From contig JAHHTN010000065.1 in the NCBI GenBank assembly GCA_020024645.1, forward strand, positions 1 to 11,731: 11,731 bases of DNA, in the 5' to 3' direction. The stretch comes from Faecalimonas sp. (GTDB lineage: Bacteria > Bacillota > Clostridia > Lachnospirales > Lachnospiraceae). The notes under the pieces are model-generated. The model ran no database searches. It was given only the letters and a program-made list of their open reading frames with translations, and was not told where the DNA came from. Below, piece by piece: positions 1-7,205 of this stretch (positions are counted from its first letter, which is position 1; every line of letters starts with the position of its first letter). Both the position numbers and the translations under genes were made by a program.

Positions 1-30
1 CAATCATAGTATTGCATTTTTTTATTTAAC

Positions 31-60
31 ATTACATTTTTATTTATTTAATGGTATAAT
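31..60 (+). promoter_or_regulatory. Promoter of the pncB-ddl-murF operon (extended -10)
   Basis: A perfect TATAAT lies at 55-60, preceded by TGG (52-54), which makes an extended -10 (TGnTATAAT). The best -35 match at workable spacing is ATTACA (31-36), 4 of 6 with an 18-bp spacer; the extended -10 can compensate for a weak -35. The start point would be near 67, giving a leader of about 60 nt, too short for most riboswitches. The surrounding DNA is very AT-rich, as expected for a promoter. Confidence 0.75.
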
Positions 61-67
61 AAAATAA

Positions 68-83
68 GTATGCTTTGTCATAC
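68..83. promoter_or_regulatory. Inverted repeat just downstream of the pncB -10, possible operator
   Basis: GTATG (68-72) and CATAC (79-83) form a 5-bp inverted repeat with a 6-bp centre, placed at the expected transcription start. A repressor bound here would block initiation. Niacin genes in Firmicutes are often controlled by NiaR-type repressors, but I cannot match this site to a known consensus. The arms are short enough to occur by chance in AT-rich DNA. Confidence 0.25.
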
Positions 84-129
84 ACATAATAACTTGTAAA
101 AATAAGATTGAAGGTAAAAGGAAGAAAAA

Positions 130-1587
130 ATGAATACAAGAAACCTTACCCTATTAACTGATTTATATGAATTAACAATGATGCAAGGATATTTTGAGAG
201 CGGGGCAAATGATGTTGTTGTTTTTGATATGTTTTTTCGCTCAAATCCATGTAACAATGGATACTCTATTGCCGCTGGGCTTGAACAAGTAATCGACTAT
301 ATCAAAAACTTGAATTTTTCTTATGAAGATGTAGAATATCTCCGCAGTTTAAATATATTCAGCGAGGACTTCTTACATTACTTAAGCGGATTTCATTTTA
401 GTGGGAATATTTATGCCATTCCAGAAGGAACTGTTATTTTCCCAAAAGAACCGTTAATCAAAGTAATTGCACCAATTATGGAGGCTCAATTGGTTGAGAC
501 AGCTATCTTAAATATTATCAACCACCAGTCCCTTATTGCAACAAAAACTGCCCGTGTAGCTTTCGCTGCTGGGACAGACCGAGTTCTTGAATTTGGCTTA
601 AGACGTGCTCAAGGCCCTGATGCTGGACTTTATGGTGCGAGGGCTGCAATGATTGGCGGTTGTGCTGCTACATCAAATGTTCTTGCTGGTAAAGAATTTG
701 GCGTAGCTATTAGTGGAACTCATGCACACAGTTGGATTATGAGTTTTCCTGATGAATATACTGCATTTAAGAAATATGCAGATCTCTATCCAAACGCATG
801 CTGTCTTCTCGTAGACACTTATGATACACTGAAATCTGGTGTTCCAAATGCCATCCGTGTATTTAAGGAAATGCGTGAATCCGGTATAGAATTGAGAAAT
901 TATGGAATTCGTCTAGATAGCGGTGATCTTGCCTACCTTTCTAAAAAGGCAAGAAAAATGTTAGATAACACTGGTTTTGAAGACGCTTATATTTCCGCTT
1001 CCAATGACTTAGATGAATATTTAATTCACGATTTAAAAATGCAAGGAGCAACAATTACCTCATGGGGTGTTGGAACACACCTCATTACTTCAAAAGATTG
1101 CCCGTCTTTTGGTGGCGTTTACAAACTTGCTGCCATTTGTAATAAGGACGGTGAATTTATTCCTAAAATTAAACTATCGGAAAATACAGAAAAAATCACA
1201 AATCCAGGAAATAAAACTATTTTCCGAATTTATGAAAAAGAAACTAGAAAAATCAAGGCAGATTTAATCTGTTTTGCAGATGAAGTAATTAACTGCCAAG
1301 AAGACTTACTCCTCTTTGATCCTGTAGATACATGGAAGAAAACATTATTAAAAGGCGGTACATATGAAGTACGTGAATTACTAAAACCTATTTTTATTAA
1401 TGGTTCATGTGTGTACGACACACCATCTGTTATTGAAATTGCTGACTATTGTCGCAAAGAAAAAGAAACACTTTGGGATGAAACAAAACGTCTTTTCTAT
1501 CCTCATCGAGTTTATGTGGACTTGTCAGAAAAATTATATACAGTTAAAAAAGATTTATTAAATCAAATGAGTTTAAAAGAGCAATAA
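130..1587 (+). CDS. pncB: Nicotinate phosphoribosyltransferase
   Basis: This 485-residue enzyme joins nicotinate and PRPP to give nicotinate mononucleotide with ATP hydrolysis. It is the first step of the Preiss-Handler route to NAD and is cytosolic. Family landmarks are all visible: DLYELTM at the N-terminus (11-17), SGTHAHSW (195-202) carrying the histidine region that is phosphorylated in the family, LVDTYDT (227-233), GIRLDSGDLAYL (259-270) for phosphoribosyl binding, SNDLDE (291-296) and GVGTHLIT (313-320). The length is normal for the Firmicute form. The start follows AAGGAA at 118-123 with suitable spacing, and no other in-frame ATG with a ribosome site lies near. It is the first gene of the operon; ddl begins 13 bp after its stop. 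The identification is firm. The cotranscription with cell-wall genes is inferred from spacing. Confidence 0.96.
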   Translation: MNTRNLTLLTDLYELTMMQGYFESGANDVVVFDMFFRSNPCNNGYSIAAGLEQVIDYIKNLNFSYEDVEYLRSLNIFSEDFLHYLSGFHFSGNIYAIPEGTVIFPKEPLIKVIAPIMEAQLVETAILNIINHQSLIATKTARVAFAAGTDRVLEFGLRRAQGPDAGLYGARAAMIGGCAATSNVLAGKEFGVAISGTHAHSWIMSFPDEYTAFKKYADLYPNACCLLVDTYDTLKSGVPNAIRVFKEMRESGIELRNYGIRLDSGDLAYLSKKARKMLDNTGFEDAYISASNDLDEYLIHDLKMQGATITSWGVGTHLITSKDCPSFGGVYKLAAICNKDGEFIPKIKLSENTEKITNPGNKTIFRIYEKETRKIKADLICFADEVINCQEDLLLFDPVDTWKKTLLKGGTYEVRELLKPIFINGSCVYDTPSVIEIADYCRKEKETLWDETKRLFYPHRVYVDLSEKLYTVKKDLLNQMSLKEQ

Positions 1588-1600
1588 AGGAGATTACACT

Positions 1601-2653
1601 ATGAAAATCATCGTATTAGCAGGCGGACTTAGTACAGAAAGAGATGTTTCTCTTTCTTCCGGTGCAGGAATCTGCCGTACATTAAAAGAAAGAGGACACG
1701 ATGTGTTCCTTTTAGATGCATTTATGGGATTAGAATATGATTCCGATAAATTAGAAGAGGTATTTACTTTAGAAAACAGTGGGCTTGAAATCGCTGAAGG
1801 TATCAAAACAACCGAACCTGACTTGCAGGAAATCAAAGCCTCTAGACCAGACCAATCTCCATCATTATTAGGACCAAATGTTATAGAACTTTGTCGTATG
1901 GCAGACATTGTATTTATGGGACTTCATGGAGATATCGGTGAAAATGGAAAATTACAAGCAACTTTCGATATTCTTGGTATAAAGTATACTGGACCTAACT
2001 CTCTTGGAAGTGCATTAGCAATGGATAAAGGAATCACAAAGCAGATTTTCAAAATGTCTGGTGTTCCTACTCCTTCTGGAACATGGCTAAAAAAAGAGAA
2101 TAAAAACCAAGCTCTTTGCGAACTAGGGCTCTCTCTTCCAGTTGTTGTAAAACCTTGTTCAGGTGGATCAAGTATCGGTGTATACATTCCACAAACAGAT
2201 GAAGAATATAAAACTGCTGTTGAAGAATCTTTTAAATATGAAAATGAAATTATTATTGAACCATATATCAAAGGACGTGAGTTTGCTGTAGGAATTATCG
2301 ATGGAAAAGCACTTCCAGTAATTGAAATTATTCCAAAATCAAATTTCTTCGATTACAAAAATAAATATCAAGCAGATTGCACAGAAGAAATCTGTCCCGC
2401 ACATATTGATGACACGATTGCTAAAAGAATGCAGGAAGCAACAGAAAAAGCTTTTTCTGCCTTAAAATTAGATGTTTATTCCCGTGCAGATTTCCTTTTA
2501 ACAGAAGACGGAGAAATATATTGTCTTGAAGTAAATAGTCTTCCAGGAATGACTTCTGCAAGTCTTTTACCAAAAGAAGCACAAGCTGCTGGCATTTCTT
2601 ATGGAGACCTTTGCGAACTTATTATTCAAAAATCATTGGAAAAATACAATTAG
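1601..2653 (+). CDS. ddl: D-alanine--D-alanine ligase
   Basis: This 350-residue ATP-grasp enzyme joins two D-alanines to make the dipeptide that MurF adds to the peptidoglycan precursor. Visible landmarks are the N-terminal LAGGLSTERDVSLSSG (6-21), HGDIGENG (109-116), AMDKGITKQIF (140-150), the glycine-rich GGSSIGV loop (188-194), EPYIKGREFAVG (220-231), and the metal-binding RADF (295-298) and E310-V-N312 followed by SLPGMT (313-318). The omega-loop segment DYKNKY (251-256) keeps the tyrosine typical of true D-Ala-D-Ala ligases, so a vancomycin-type D-Ala-D-Lac ligase is unlikely. About 30 residues (roughly 55-85) before the HGDIGENG motif are an acidic insertion that shorter family members lack. 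The start follows AAAGGAG (1586-1592), which overlaps the pncB stop codon. murF follows 14 bp downstream. Confidence 0.96.
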   Translation: MKIIVLAGGLSTERDVSLSSGAGICRTLKERGHDVFLLDAFMGLEYDSDKLEEVFTLENSGLEIAEGIKTTEPDLQEIKASRPDQSPSLLGPNVIELCRMADIVFMGLHGDIGENGKLQATFDILGIKYTGPNSLGSALAMDKGITKQIFKMSGVPTPSGTWLKKENKNQALCELGLSLPVVVKPCSGGSSIGVYIPQTDEEYKTAVEESFKYENEIIIEPYIKGREFAVGIIDGKALPVIEIIPKSNFFDYKNKYQADCTEEICPAHIDDTIAKRMQEATEKAFSALKLDVYSRADFLLTEDGEIYCLEVNSLPGMTSASLLPKEAQAAGISYGDLCELIIQKSLEKYN

Positions 2654-2660
2654 AAAGGAG
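2654..2660 (+). promoter_or_regulatory. Ribosome binding site that fixes the murF start
   Basis: AAAGGAG begins directly after the ddl stop codon and lies 7 nt before the ATG at 2668. It selects that codon over an in-frame ATG at 2611 inside ddl, which would add 19 residues unrelated to MurF proteins. Confidence 0.85.
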
Positions 2661-2667
2661 TCTATCT

Positions 2668-4041
2668 ATGAAATATATGTCTTTACAAGAAATTGCTACA
2701 GCCTGTGGCGGTACATATTTCGGAGATAAAAACAAACTTTCTTTAGAAGTAAACGGAGTTGCTATTGACAGCCGTAAAGTTGAAAAAGATTTCCTATTTG
2801 TTGCTATAAAAGGTGCAAGAGTAGACGGTCATAATTTCATTCCACAAGTTATGGAAAATGGTGCTCTATGTGCTTTATCTGAAAAAGATTTAGGCGATGT
2901 TCCTTTTTCTTATATTTTAGTTAAATCTTGTGAACAAGCGTTAAAAGATATTGCTGAACACTATCGACTTGCCCTTGATATTAAAGTAGTTGGAATTACT
3001 GGTAGCGTAGGTAAAACAAGTACAAAAGAAATGATTGCTTCTGTTCTCGAACAAAAATATTCGGTCTTAAAAACAGAAGGAAATTTCAATAACGAAATTG
3101 GGCTTCCTCTAACTATTTTTAATATTCGTAAAGAACACGAGGTTGCTGTTTTGGAAATGGGAATCAATGAATTTGGAGAAATGCATCGCCTTGCAAAAGT
3201 TGCTCGTCCAGATATCTGTGTTATTACAAATATAGGTATTTGTCATTTGGAAAATTTAATCAATCGTGACGGTGTTCTTCGCGCCAAAACAGAAATGTTT
3301 GACTTTATGCGTGAGGGTGGACAAATTTTGTTAAATGGTGATGATGATAAATTGATTACAGTTGAAAATGTACATGGAGTTAACCCTGTATTTTTTGGTT
3401 TGGCAAAACAACATTCTTATTATGCCGACAACATACAGTCTCTTGGCTTAAAAGGAACTTCATGTACATTACACCTTCCAAATGGAACGGTAGAAGCAAC
3501 TATTCATCTCCCTGGAAAACACATGGTTTACAATGCTCTTGCTGGAGCATGTGTAGGGTATTCTCTTGGTTTAACAACCACAGAAATTCAAAAAGGGATT
3601 GAAAGTCTTCTCCCTGTTTCCGGAAGAAACAATTTAATTGAAACGGAGAATCTTCTTATTATTGATGATTGTTATAATGCCAACCCTGTATCTATGAAAG
3701 CATCCTTAGATGTGCTTTCAAACGGCCTCGGACGTAAAGTTGCTATTTTAGGTGATATGGGTGAACTTGGTGAAGATGAAAAGGCTTTGCATTATAGTAT
3801 TGGCACATATGCTTCCCAAAAAGGAATTGATTTAATTTGTTGTATCGGAACACTTGCACAAGAATTTGTTCATGGTGCAAAATCTATCCATTCCAACAGT
3901 GAAGTTCTCTATTTTGAAACAAAAGAGGAATTTCTTTCACAGTTACATGTCATTGTAAAAAAAGATGACACCATATTAGTAAAAGCTTCTCACAGTATGG
4001 AATTTCCTAAAATTGTAGAAGCTTTACAAAAATTATACTAG
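2668..4041 (+). CDS. murF: UDP-N-acetylmuramoyl-tripeptide--D-alanyl-D-alanine ligase
   Basis: This 457-residue cytosolic Mur ligase adds D-Ala-D-Ala, the product of the preceding gene, to the UDP-MurNAc-tripeptide, completing the soluble pentapeptide precursor. The N-terminal substrate domain includes IDSRKVEKDFLFVAIKG (33-49). The ATP-binding loop is GITGSVGKTSTKE (109-121). It is followed by TEGNFNNEIGLPLT (136-149), EMGINEFGEM (163-172) and NIGICHLENL (189-198). The third domain carries the MurF-type DDCYNANP (333-340) and LGDMGELG (361-368), and ends with a VKASHSMEF segment (438-446) equivalent to the family's usual KGSR region. DDCYNANP and the ddl neighbour separate it from MurE and MurC. 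The gap to the next gene is only 8 bp, and that gene's ribosome site overlaps the murF stop. Confidence 0.96.
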   Translation: MKYMSLQEIATACGGTYFGDKNKLSLEVNGVAIDSRKVEKDFLFVAIKGARVDGHNFIPQVMENGALCALSEKDLGDVPFSYILVKSCEQALKDIAEHYRLALDIKVVGITGSVGKTSTKEMIASVLEQKYSVLKTEGNFNNEIGLPLTIFNIRKEHEVAVLEMGINEFGEMHRLAKVARPDICVITNIGICHLENLINRDGVLRAKTEMFDFMREGGQILLNGDDDKLITVENVHGVNPVFFGLAKQHSYYADNIQSLGLKGTSCTLHLPNGTVEATIHLPGKHMVYNALAGACVGYSLGLTTTEIQKGIESLLPVSGRNNLIETENLLIIDDCYNANPVSMKASLDVLSNGLGRKVAILGDMGELGEDEKALHYSIGTYASQKGIDLICCIGTLAQEFVHGAKSIHSNSEVLYFETKEEFLSQLHVIVKKDDTILVKASHSMEFPKIVEALQKLY

Positions 4042-4049
4042 GAGAAATT

Positions 4050-4856
4050 ATGGACTATCAGATTCTTGTTCTAGATTTAGACGGAACATTAACAAATTCA
4101 AAAAAAGAAATTACAGAACCAACAAAACAAGCTTTAATTGATATTCAAGAAAAAGGGAAAAAAGTTGTTCTTGCCTCTGGTCGCCCAACACCCGGTATTT
4201 TGCCACTGGCAAAAGAACTACAATTAGAAAAATACGGCAGTTATATTTTATCCTTTAACGGAGCTAAGATTATTGATTGTCGCAGTAAAAAAATTCTGTA
4301 CAACCGAACAATTCCTGTCGAAACTATACAGCCTATTTATGAAATACTCAAGAACTATGACATGGATTTGCTTACTTATACAGATTCTCATATTTTATCA
4401 GGTATAAAAACAAATCAATTCACTGAATTGGAGTCTCACATCAACAAAATGCCTATTCGACAAACAACAAATTTTTTATCAGAAGTGACTTTTCCGGTAA
4501 ACAAATTGCTTGGAACCGGTAATAAGAAAATAGTGGCAAAAGCATTGGAAACAGTGAAATCACATTTTCACTCTCAATTAAATATTTATTTATCAGAGCC
4601 TTTCTTTTTAGAAATCATGCCACAACGTATAGATAAAGCCCATTCTCTACAAAAATTGCTAAACAGTATCGGTCTTACTGCCGATTCTATGATTTGTTGT
4701 GGAGACGGTTACAATGATTTGACAATGATTGAATATGCTGGACTTGGTGTTGCCATGGAAAATGCTCAACCTCTTGTAAAAGAGAGCGCTGACTATATTA
4801 CAAAATCTAATGATGCAGATGGAATTTTGCATGTTATTAACGAATTTATGAGATAA
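4050..4856 (+). CDS. Cof-type HAD-IIB family hydrolase (probable sugar or cofactor phosphatase)
   Basis: This 268-residue cytosolic protein of the haloacid dehalogenase superfamily has all four catalytic motifs. Motif I is DLDGT with D9 (nucleophile) and D11. Motif II is the serine in LASGR (S43). Motif III is the lysine in DKAHSL (K196). Motif IV is GDGYNDLTMI (218-227) with D219 and D223. The large cap domain between motifs II and III (about 85-185) and the GVAMENA signature (233-239) put it in the Cof/IIB subgroup. Characterised members dephosphorylate sugar phosphates, FMN, pyridoxal phosphate or similar small molecules, so the substrate cannot be assigned. It is the last gene of the operon, with its ribosome site AGGAGA overlapping the murF stop, so it could act on a sugar-phosphate or nucleotide linked to wall or NAD synthesis. 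That link is inference from position. Confidence 0.9.
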   Translation: MDYQILVLDLDGTLTNSKKEITEPTKQALIDIQEKGKKVVLASGRPTPGILPLAKELQLEKYGSYILSFNGAKIIDCRSKKILYNRTIPVETIQPIYEILKNYDMDLLTYTDSHILSGIKTNQFTELESHINKMPIRQTTNFLSEVTFPVNKLLGTGNKKIVAKALETVKSHFHSQLNIYLSEPFFLEIMPQRIDKAHSLQKLLNSIGLTADSMICCGDGYNDLTMIEYAGLGVAMENAQPLVKESADYITKSNDADGILHVINEFMR

Positions 4857-4860
4857 TACT

Positions 4861-4889
4861 AATGGAGGAGATATGATATCTCCTCCATT
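4861..4889. terminator. Bidirectional intrinsic terminator between convergent genes
   Basis: A perfect 13-bp stem (4861-4873 pairing with 4877-4889; arm AATGGAGGAGATA) closes on a 3-nt loop. On the plus strand it is followed by a T-rich but interrupted run (CTTTATACTTTTC). It starts 4 bp after the HAD gene stop and ends 2 bp before the stop codon of the convergent symporter gene, so one hairpin can serve both transcripts. The minus-strand side lacks a clear T tract, so termination is probably better in the plus direction. Confidence 0.85.
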
Positions 4890-4891
4890 CT

Positions 4892-6268
4892 TTATACTTT
4901 TCTCTCATAATCTTTCAACATATTTATCGCTTGTTTTGACATTGGAAGTAACACAATCATATTAAAAATCGTCATCAAGCCAACACCTACATCTCCTAAG
5001 TCCCATACAAATGTATATGTAGCTAAACCTCCAACAAATAACATTGCCAATGCTACTATTTTATAAAGCGTCTGGGAAGTCCAATTATCCCCAAACAAAT
5101 ATGCAACATTTGACCTTGCATAATATAGTACTCCGATAAATGTAGAAAAACTAAACAACACTAGCGTTAACGTAATAAAGATTACTCCAAATCCTCCTAG
5201 ATGATGTTCCATTGCCTTTTGTAAAAATTCCATTCCTACAAGCCCCTTCACTTTTGTCTGTGGTACTAAAAGCATAATCATTGCAGAACAACTACAAATA
5301 ACAATTGTATCAATAAAAACTCCAAATGCTTGTAAAAGTCCTGCTTTAGCTGGATGACTTACATCTGCTGCTGCAGCTGCGCAAGGTGCTGAACCACTTC
5401 CAGCCTCATTAGAAAATAGCCCTCTTTTCACACCATTCATCAAAACTGCACCAAATCCACCTGCTACAATCTGTCGAAATCCAAATGCTTCAGCAAAAAT
5501 TCTACCGAAAACATCTGGAAGCATTCCTATATTTTTCCCAATAATAAACAGCGTGATCAATAAATATCCACCTGCCATAATTGGGACAACAATATCTAAT
5601 ACTTTCACTGTAGCATTCTTTTTCAAAACAATAATTGCCGAAATCAAAACAAGTGCTATCGTCGTATAAATTGGCGGGATATGAAATGCATTTTCCATAG
5701 AAGTTGTTACGGAATTACTAATAACTTGACTAATTCCACACCAACACACCAATCCTGAAATTGCAAATAAAACAGCAATCAAACTATATCTTCTCTCTTT
5801 TCTTTGTGTCATATATGCATGTATATAGTATGCTGGACCACCACGATATCCTTTATATAATGGATCTTTTTCTTTATACATTTGTGCCAATGTGGCTTCT
5901 ATAAATGCTGTGGATGAACCGATCAAAGCAGAAAGCCACATCCAAAATACTGCACCTGCTCCACCTGCTGATATTGCTGCTACTACCCCAACCAAATTTC
6001 CCATTCCAACTCTAGTTGCTGTAGATACAATTAAGGCTTGTACACCCGAAATACTATTTTTTTGTGTTTCATTTTTCTGCTCTTTTACAATCTGAAGAAT
6101 ATGTGGAAATTTTCTCAATAAAATAAATCTTGTTTTAATGGTAAAAAAAATTCCTACCGGAACTAATACCATTACTAATAAAGATAGTCCTATCGAACTT
6201 TCACCAGGGAGCGGTATCGTAACTAAATCTCCCCACATCAAATTATATAATGTACTAATTATTTTCAT
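4892..6268 (-). CDS. AGCS-family sodium:alanine symporter
   Basis: This 458-residue integral membrane protein belongs to the alanine/glycine:cation symporter family, which imports small amino acids with sodium. Family landmarks are TATRVGMGNLVGVV (83-96) followed by AGGAGAVFWMW (101-111), YRGGPAYYI (141-149), KRGLFSNEAGSGSAP (281-295) and a helix with GVFIDTIVICS (316-326). About ten hydrophobic segments run through the protein, beginning near residue 27. The start chosen (6268) follows AAAGAGGA at 6276-6283. An upstream in-frame ATG at 6328 would add 20 mostly polar residues with no good ribosome site, and would leave the -10 box inside the gene. The gene is monocistronic, converges on the ddl-murF operon, and has its own promoter. 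AGCS members can carry D- as well as L-alanine, so a role in feeding the wall pathway is possible but not shown. Confidence 0.93.
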   Translation of the reverse strand: MKIISTLYNLMWGDLVTIPLPGESSIGLSLLVMVLVPVGIFFTIKTRFILLRKFPHILQIVKEQKNETQKNSISGVQALIVSTATRVGMGNLVGVVAAISAGGAGAVFWMWLSALIGSSTAFIEATLAQMYKEKDPLYKGYRGGPAYYIHAYMTQRKERRYSLIAVLFAISGLVCWCGISQVISNSVTTSMENAFHIPPIYTTIALVLISAIIVLKKNATVKVLDIVVPIMAGGYLLITLFIIGKNIGMLPDVFGRIFAEAFGFRQIVAGGFGAVLMNGVKRGLFSNEAGSGSAPCAAAAADVSHPAKAGLLQAFGVFIDTIVICSCSAMIMLLVPQTKVKGLVGMEFLQKAMEHHLGGFGVIFITLTLVLFSFSTFIGVLYYARSNVAYLFGDNWTSQTLYKIVALAMLFVGGLATYTFVWDLGDVGVGLMTIFNMIVLLPMSKQAINMLKDYERKV

Positions 6269-6275
6269 TTTTAAA

Positions 6276-6283
6276 TCCTCTTT
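6276..6283 (-). promoter_or_regulatory. Ribosome binding site that fixes the symporter start
   Basis: Read on the minus strand, AAAGAGGA lies 7 nt before the ATG at 6268. The ATG at 6286 has only a close, weaker GGAAGA in front of it, and the ATG at 6328 has none. Confidence 0.75.
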
Positions 6284-6299
6284 CATTTTCTTCCAACTT

Positions 6300-6328
6300 A
6301 TTATAACTTTATTTCTGCAATTCTTCAA
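6300..6328 (-). promoter_or_regulatory. Promoter of the AGCS symporter gene
   Basis: On the minus strand TTGAAG (6323-6328, 4 of 6 against consensus) and a perfect TATAAT (6300-6305) are separated by 17 bp, the preferred spacing. The resulting leader of about 25 nt carries the ribosome site for the start at 6268. Confidence 0.7.
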
Positions 6329-6344
6329 CGTTTTTATGCTTTAA

Positions 6345-6386
6345 ACTGTAAAAGTTTTCAAAAATGAAAGCGAATTTTTTACAAGT
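6345..6386 (-). terminator. Possible weak terminator after the phospholipase gene
   Basis: An imperfect inverted repeat pairs 6345-6353 with 6377-6386 (one bulged base), and a 5-bp hairpin (6356-6360 with 6365-6369) sits inside it. It lies 12 bp past the stop of the minus-strand phospholipase gene. It is AT-rich and no strong T run follows, so it may be a poor terminator or simply chance pairing. Confidence 0.3.
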
Positions 6387-6398
6387 CAAATAAAAATA

Positions 6399-7187
6399 CT
6401 ACTCAAAATCACGTTCAAACCGTTCATCCAATATACTTCCTTCCAAATATTCATCAAATTTTTGGATAAGGTATTCCGCTATTGGAACTGCATCCTTAAA
6501 TCGCTCATACAACCCTTCATTGCTTTCTATACAATTTGGATTGTCTTCCACTTTAAATAAGTGTCCTTGGAGAGCATCGTATTGACCAACCAACTTCATA
6601 CCTTTATCTAAAATTGTTCTTTTCAACTTTCCTGGCGCTACAAGAATACTTTTATATTTTCGCATAGACTTTAGCGCTTTATACACTTCCTCTGGTTCCA
6701 CACCTTCATAAAATTTCGCTACACAGTTTGCTGTATCCTTATCCGCTGGAAATGTTTTCCCTACCGGATAGGAAAGTGGATCTTCCCCATTTTTTCGCAT
6801 TAAAAACTTCTCAAATTCACTTTCCAATTCTACATGACCAATTCCTGTTCTCTTCATTTCTTCTGCAACAAATGGATGACACTCACTATCTAAAGCAAAG
6901 TGGCAAATAAATCCAAGAATATATGCATACTCTGGTGATTCTGTTCCATTCTCCCAAATCACCTTTCGTGCATATTCCATAAATTCTGAAGCTGGTCTTT
7001 CATGTATCTGAAATCCTATCTGACTAATTGGATTTGGTGATAAAGGCTTATAAAAAAACAAATAATCTGGGCCATGTAACCCTATTCTAAATTGTCTTAA
7101 GTTTTTCAATAAAAATGCTCTTTTTTTCACATCAAGTTTTTGTAAAACACGATTTCCAAACTGGTTATGTGCATAAAGTGCTGGCAT
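6399..7187 (-). CDS. Zinc-dependent phospholipase C-family protein
   Basis: This 262-residue protein matches the zinc-dependent phospholipase C / S1-P1 nuclease-like fold. The ligand pattern can be read off: H7, H38 and D41 in GLHGPDYL (36-43), H62, then H96 and D100 in CHFALDSECHPF (95-106), H104, H118 and E122 in GHVELESEFE (117-126). The H-x3-D and H-x3-E spacings, and the 14-residue step between H104 and H118, equal those of the secreted Bacillus cereus enzyme; only the D-to-H step is shorter. There is no signal peptide, and the mature N-terminal tryptophan of the secreted toxins is absent. It is therefore probably cytosolic or exported by another route, and phospholipid cleavage is not assured. 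The start follows AGGAGG. It lies 18 bp downstream of the ccdA-tlpA fusion and is probably cotranscribed with it. Confidence 0.85.
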   Translation of the reverse strand: MPALYAHNQFGNRVLQKLDVKKRAFLLKNLRQFRIGLHGPDYLFFYKPLSPNPISQIGFQIHERPASEFMEYARKVIWENGTESPEYAYILGFICHFALDSECHPFVAEEMKRTGIGHVELESEFEKFLMRKNGEDPLSYPVGKTFPADKDTANCVAKFYEGVEPEEVYKALKSMRKYKSILVAPGKLKRTILDKGMKLVGQYDALQGHLFKVEDNPNCIESNEGLYERFKDAVPIAEYLIQKFDEYLEGSILDERFERDFE

Positions 7188-7205
7188 AGCAATTCCTCCT
7201 AACTT

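Noticed and set aside
67..129. Riboswitch in the pncB leader
   Set aside because: The leader is only about 60 nt, very AT-rich, and no conserved structure or terminator can be folded in it.
1594..2271. Minus-strand open frames of 104 and 115 codons within ddl
   Set aside because: They lie antisense to a certain gene, lack ribosome sites, and have compositions expected from reading its complement.
1601..2653. Vancomycin-resistance type ligase
   Set aside because: The omega-loop DYKNKY keeps the tyrosine of D-Ala-D-Ala ligases, murF follows directly, and no vanH, vanX or vanRS-like gene is nearby.
2611..2667. Extended murF start inside ddl
   Set aside because: The 19 extra residues are unlike MurF N-termini, no ribosome site precedes 2611, and a good one precedes the ATG at 2668.
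6269..6328. Extended N-terminus of the AGCS symporter
   Set aside because: The 20 added residues are polar, there is no ribosome site before 6328, and the TATAAT promoter box would lie inside the gene.
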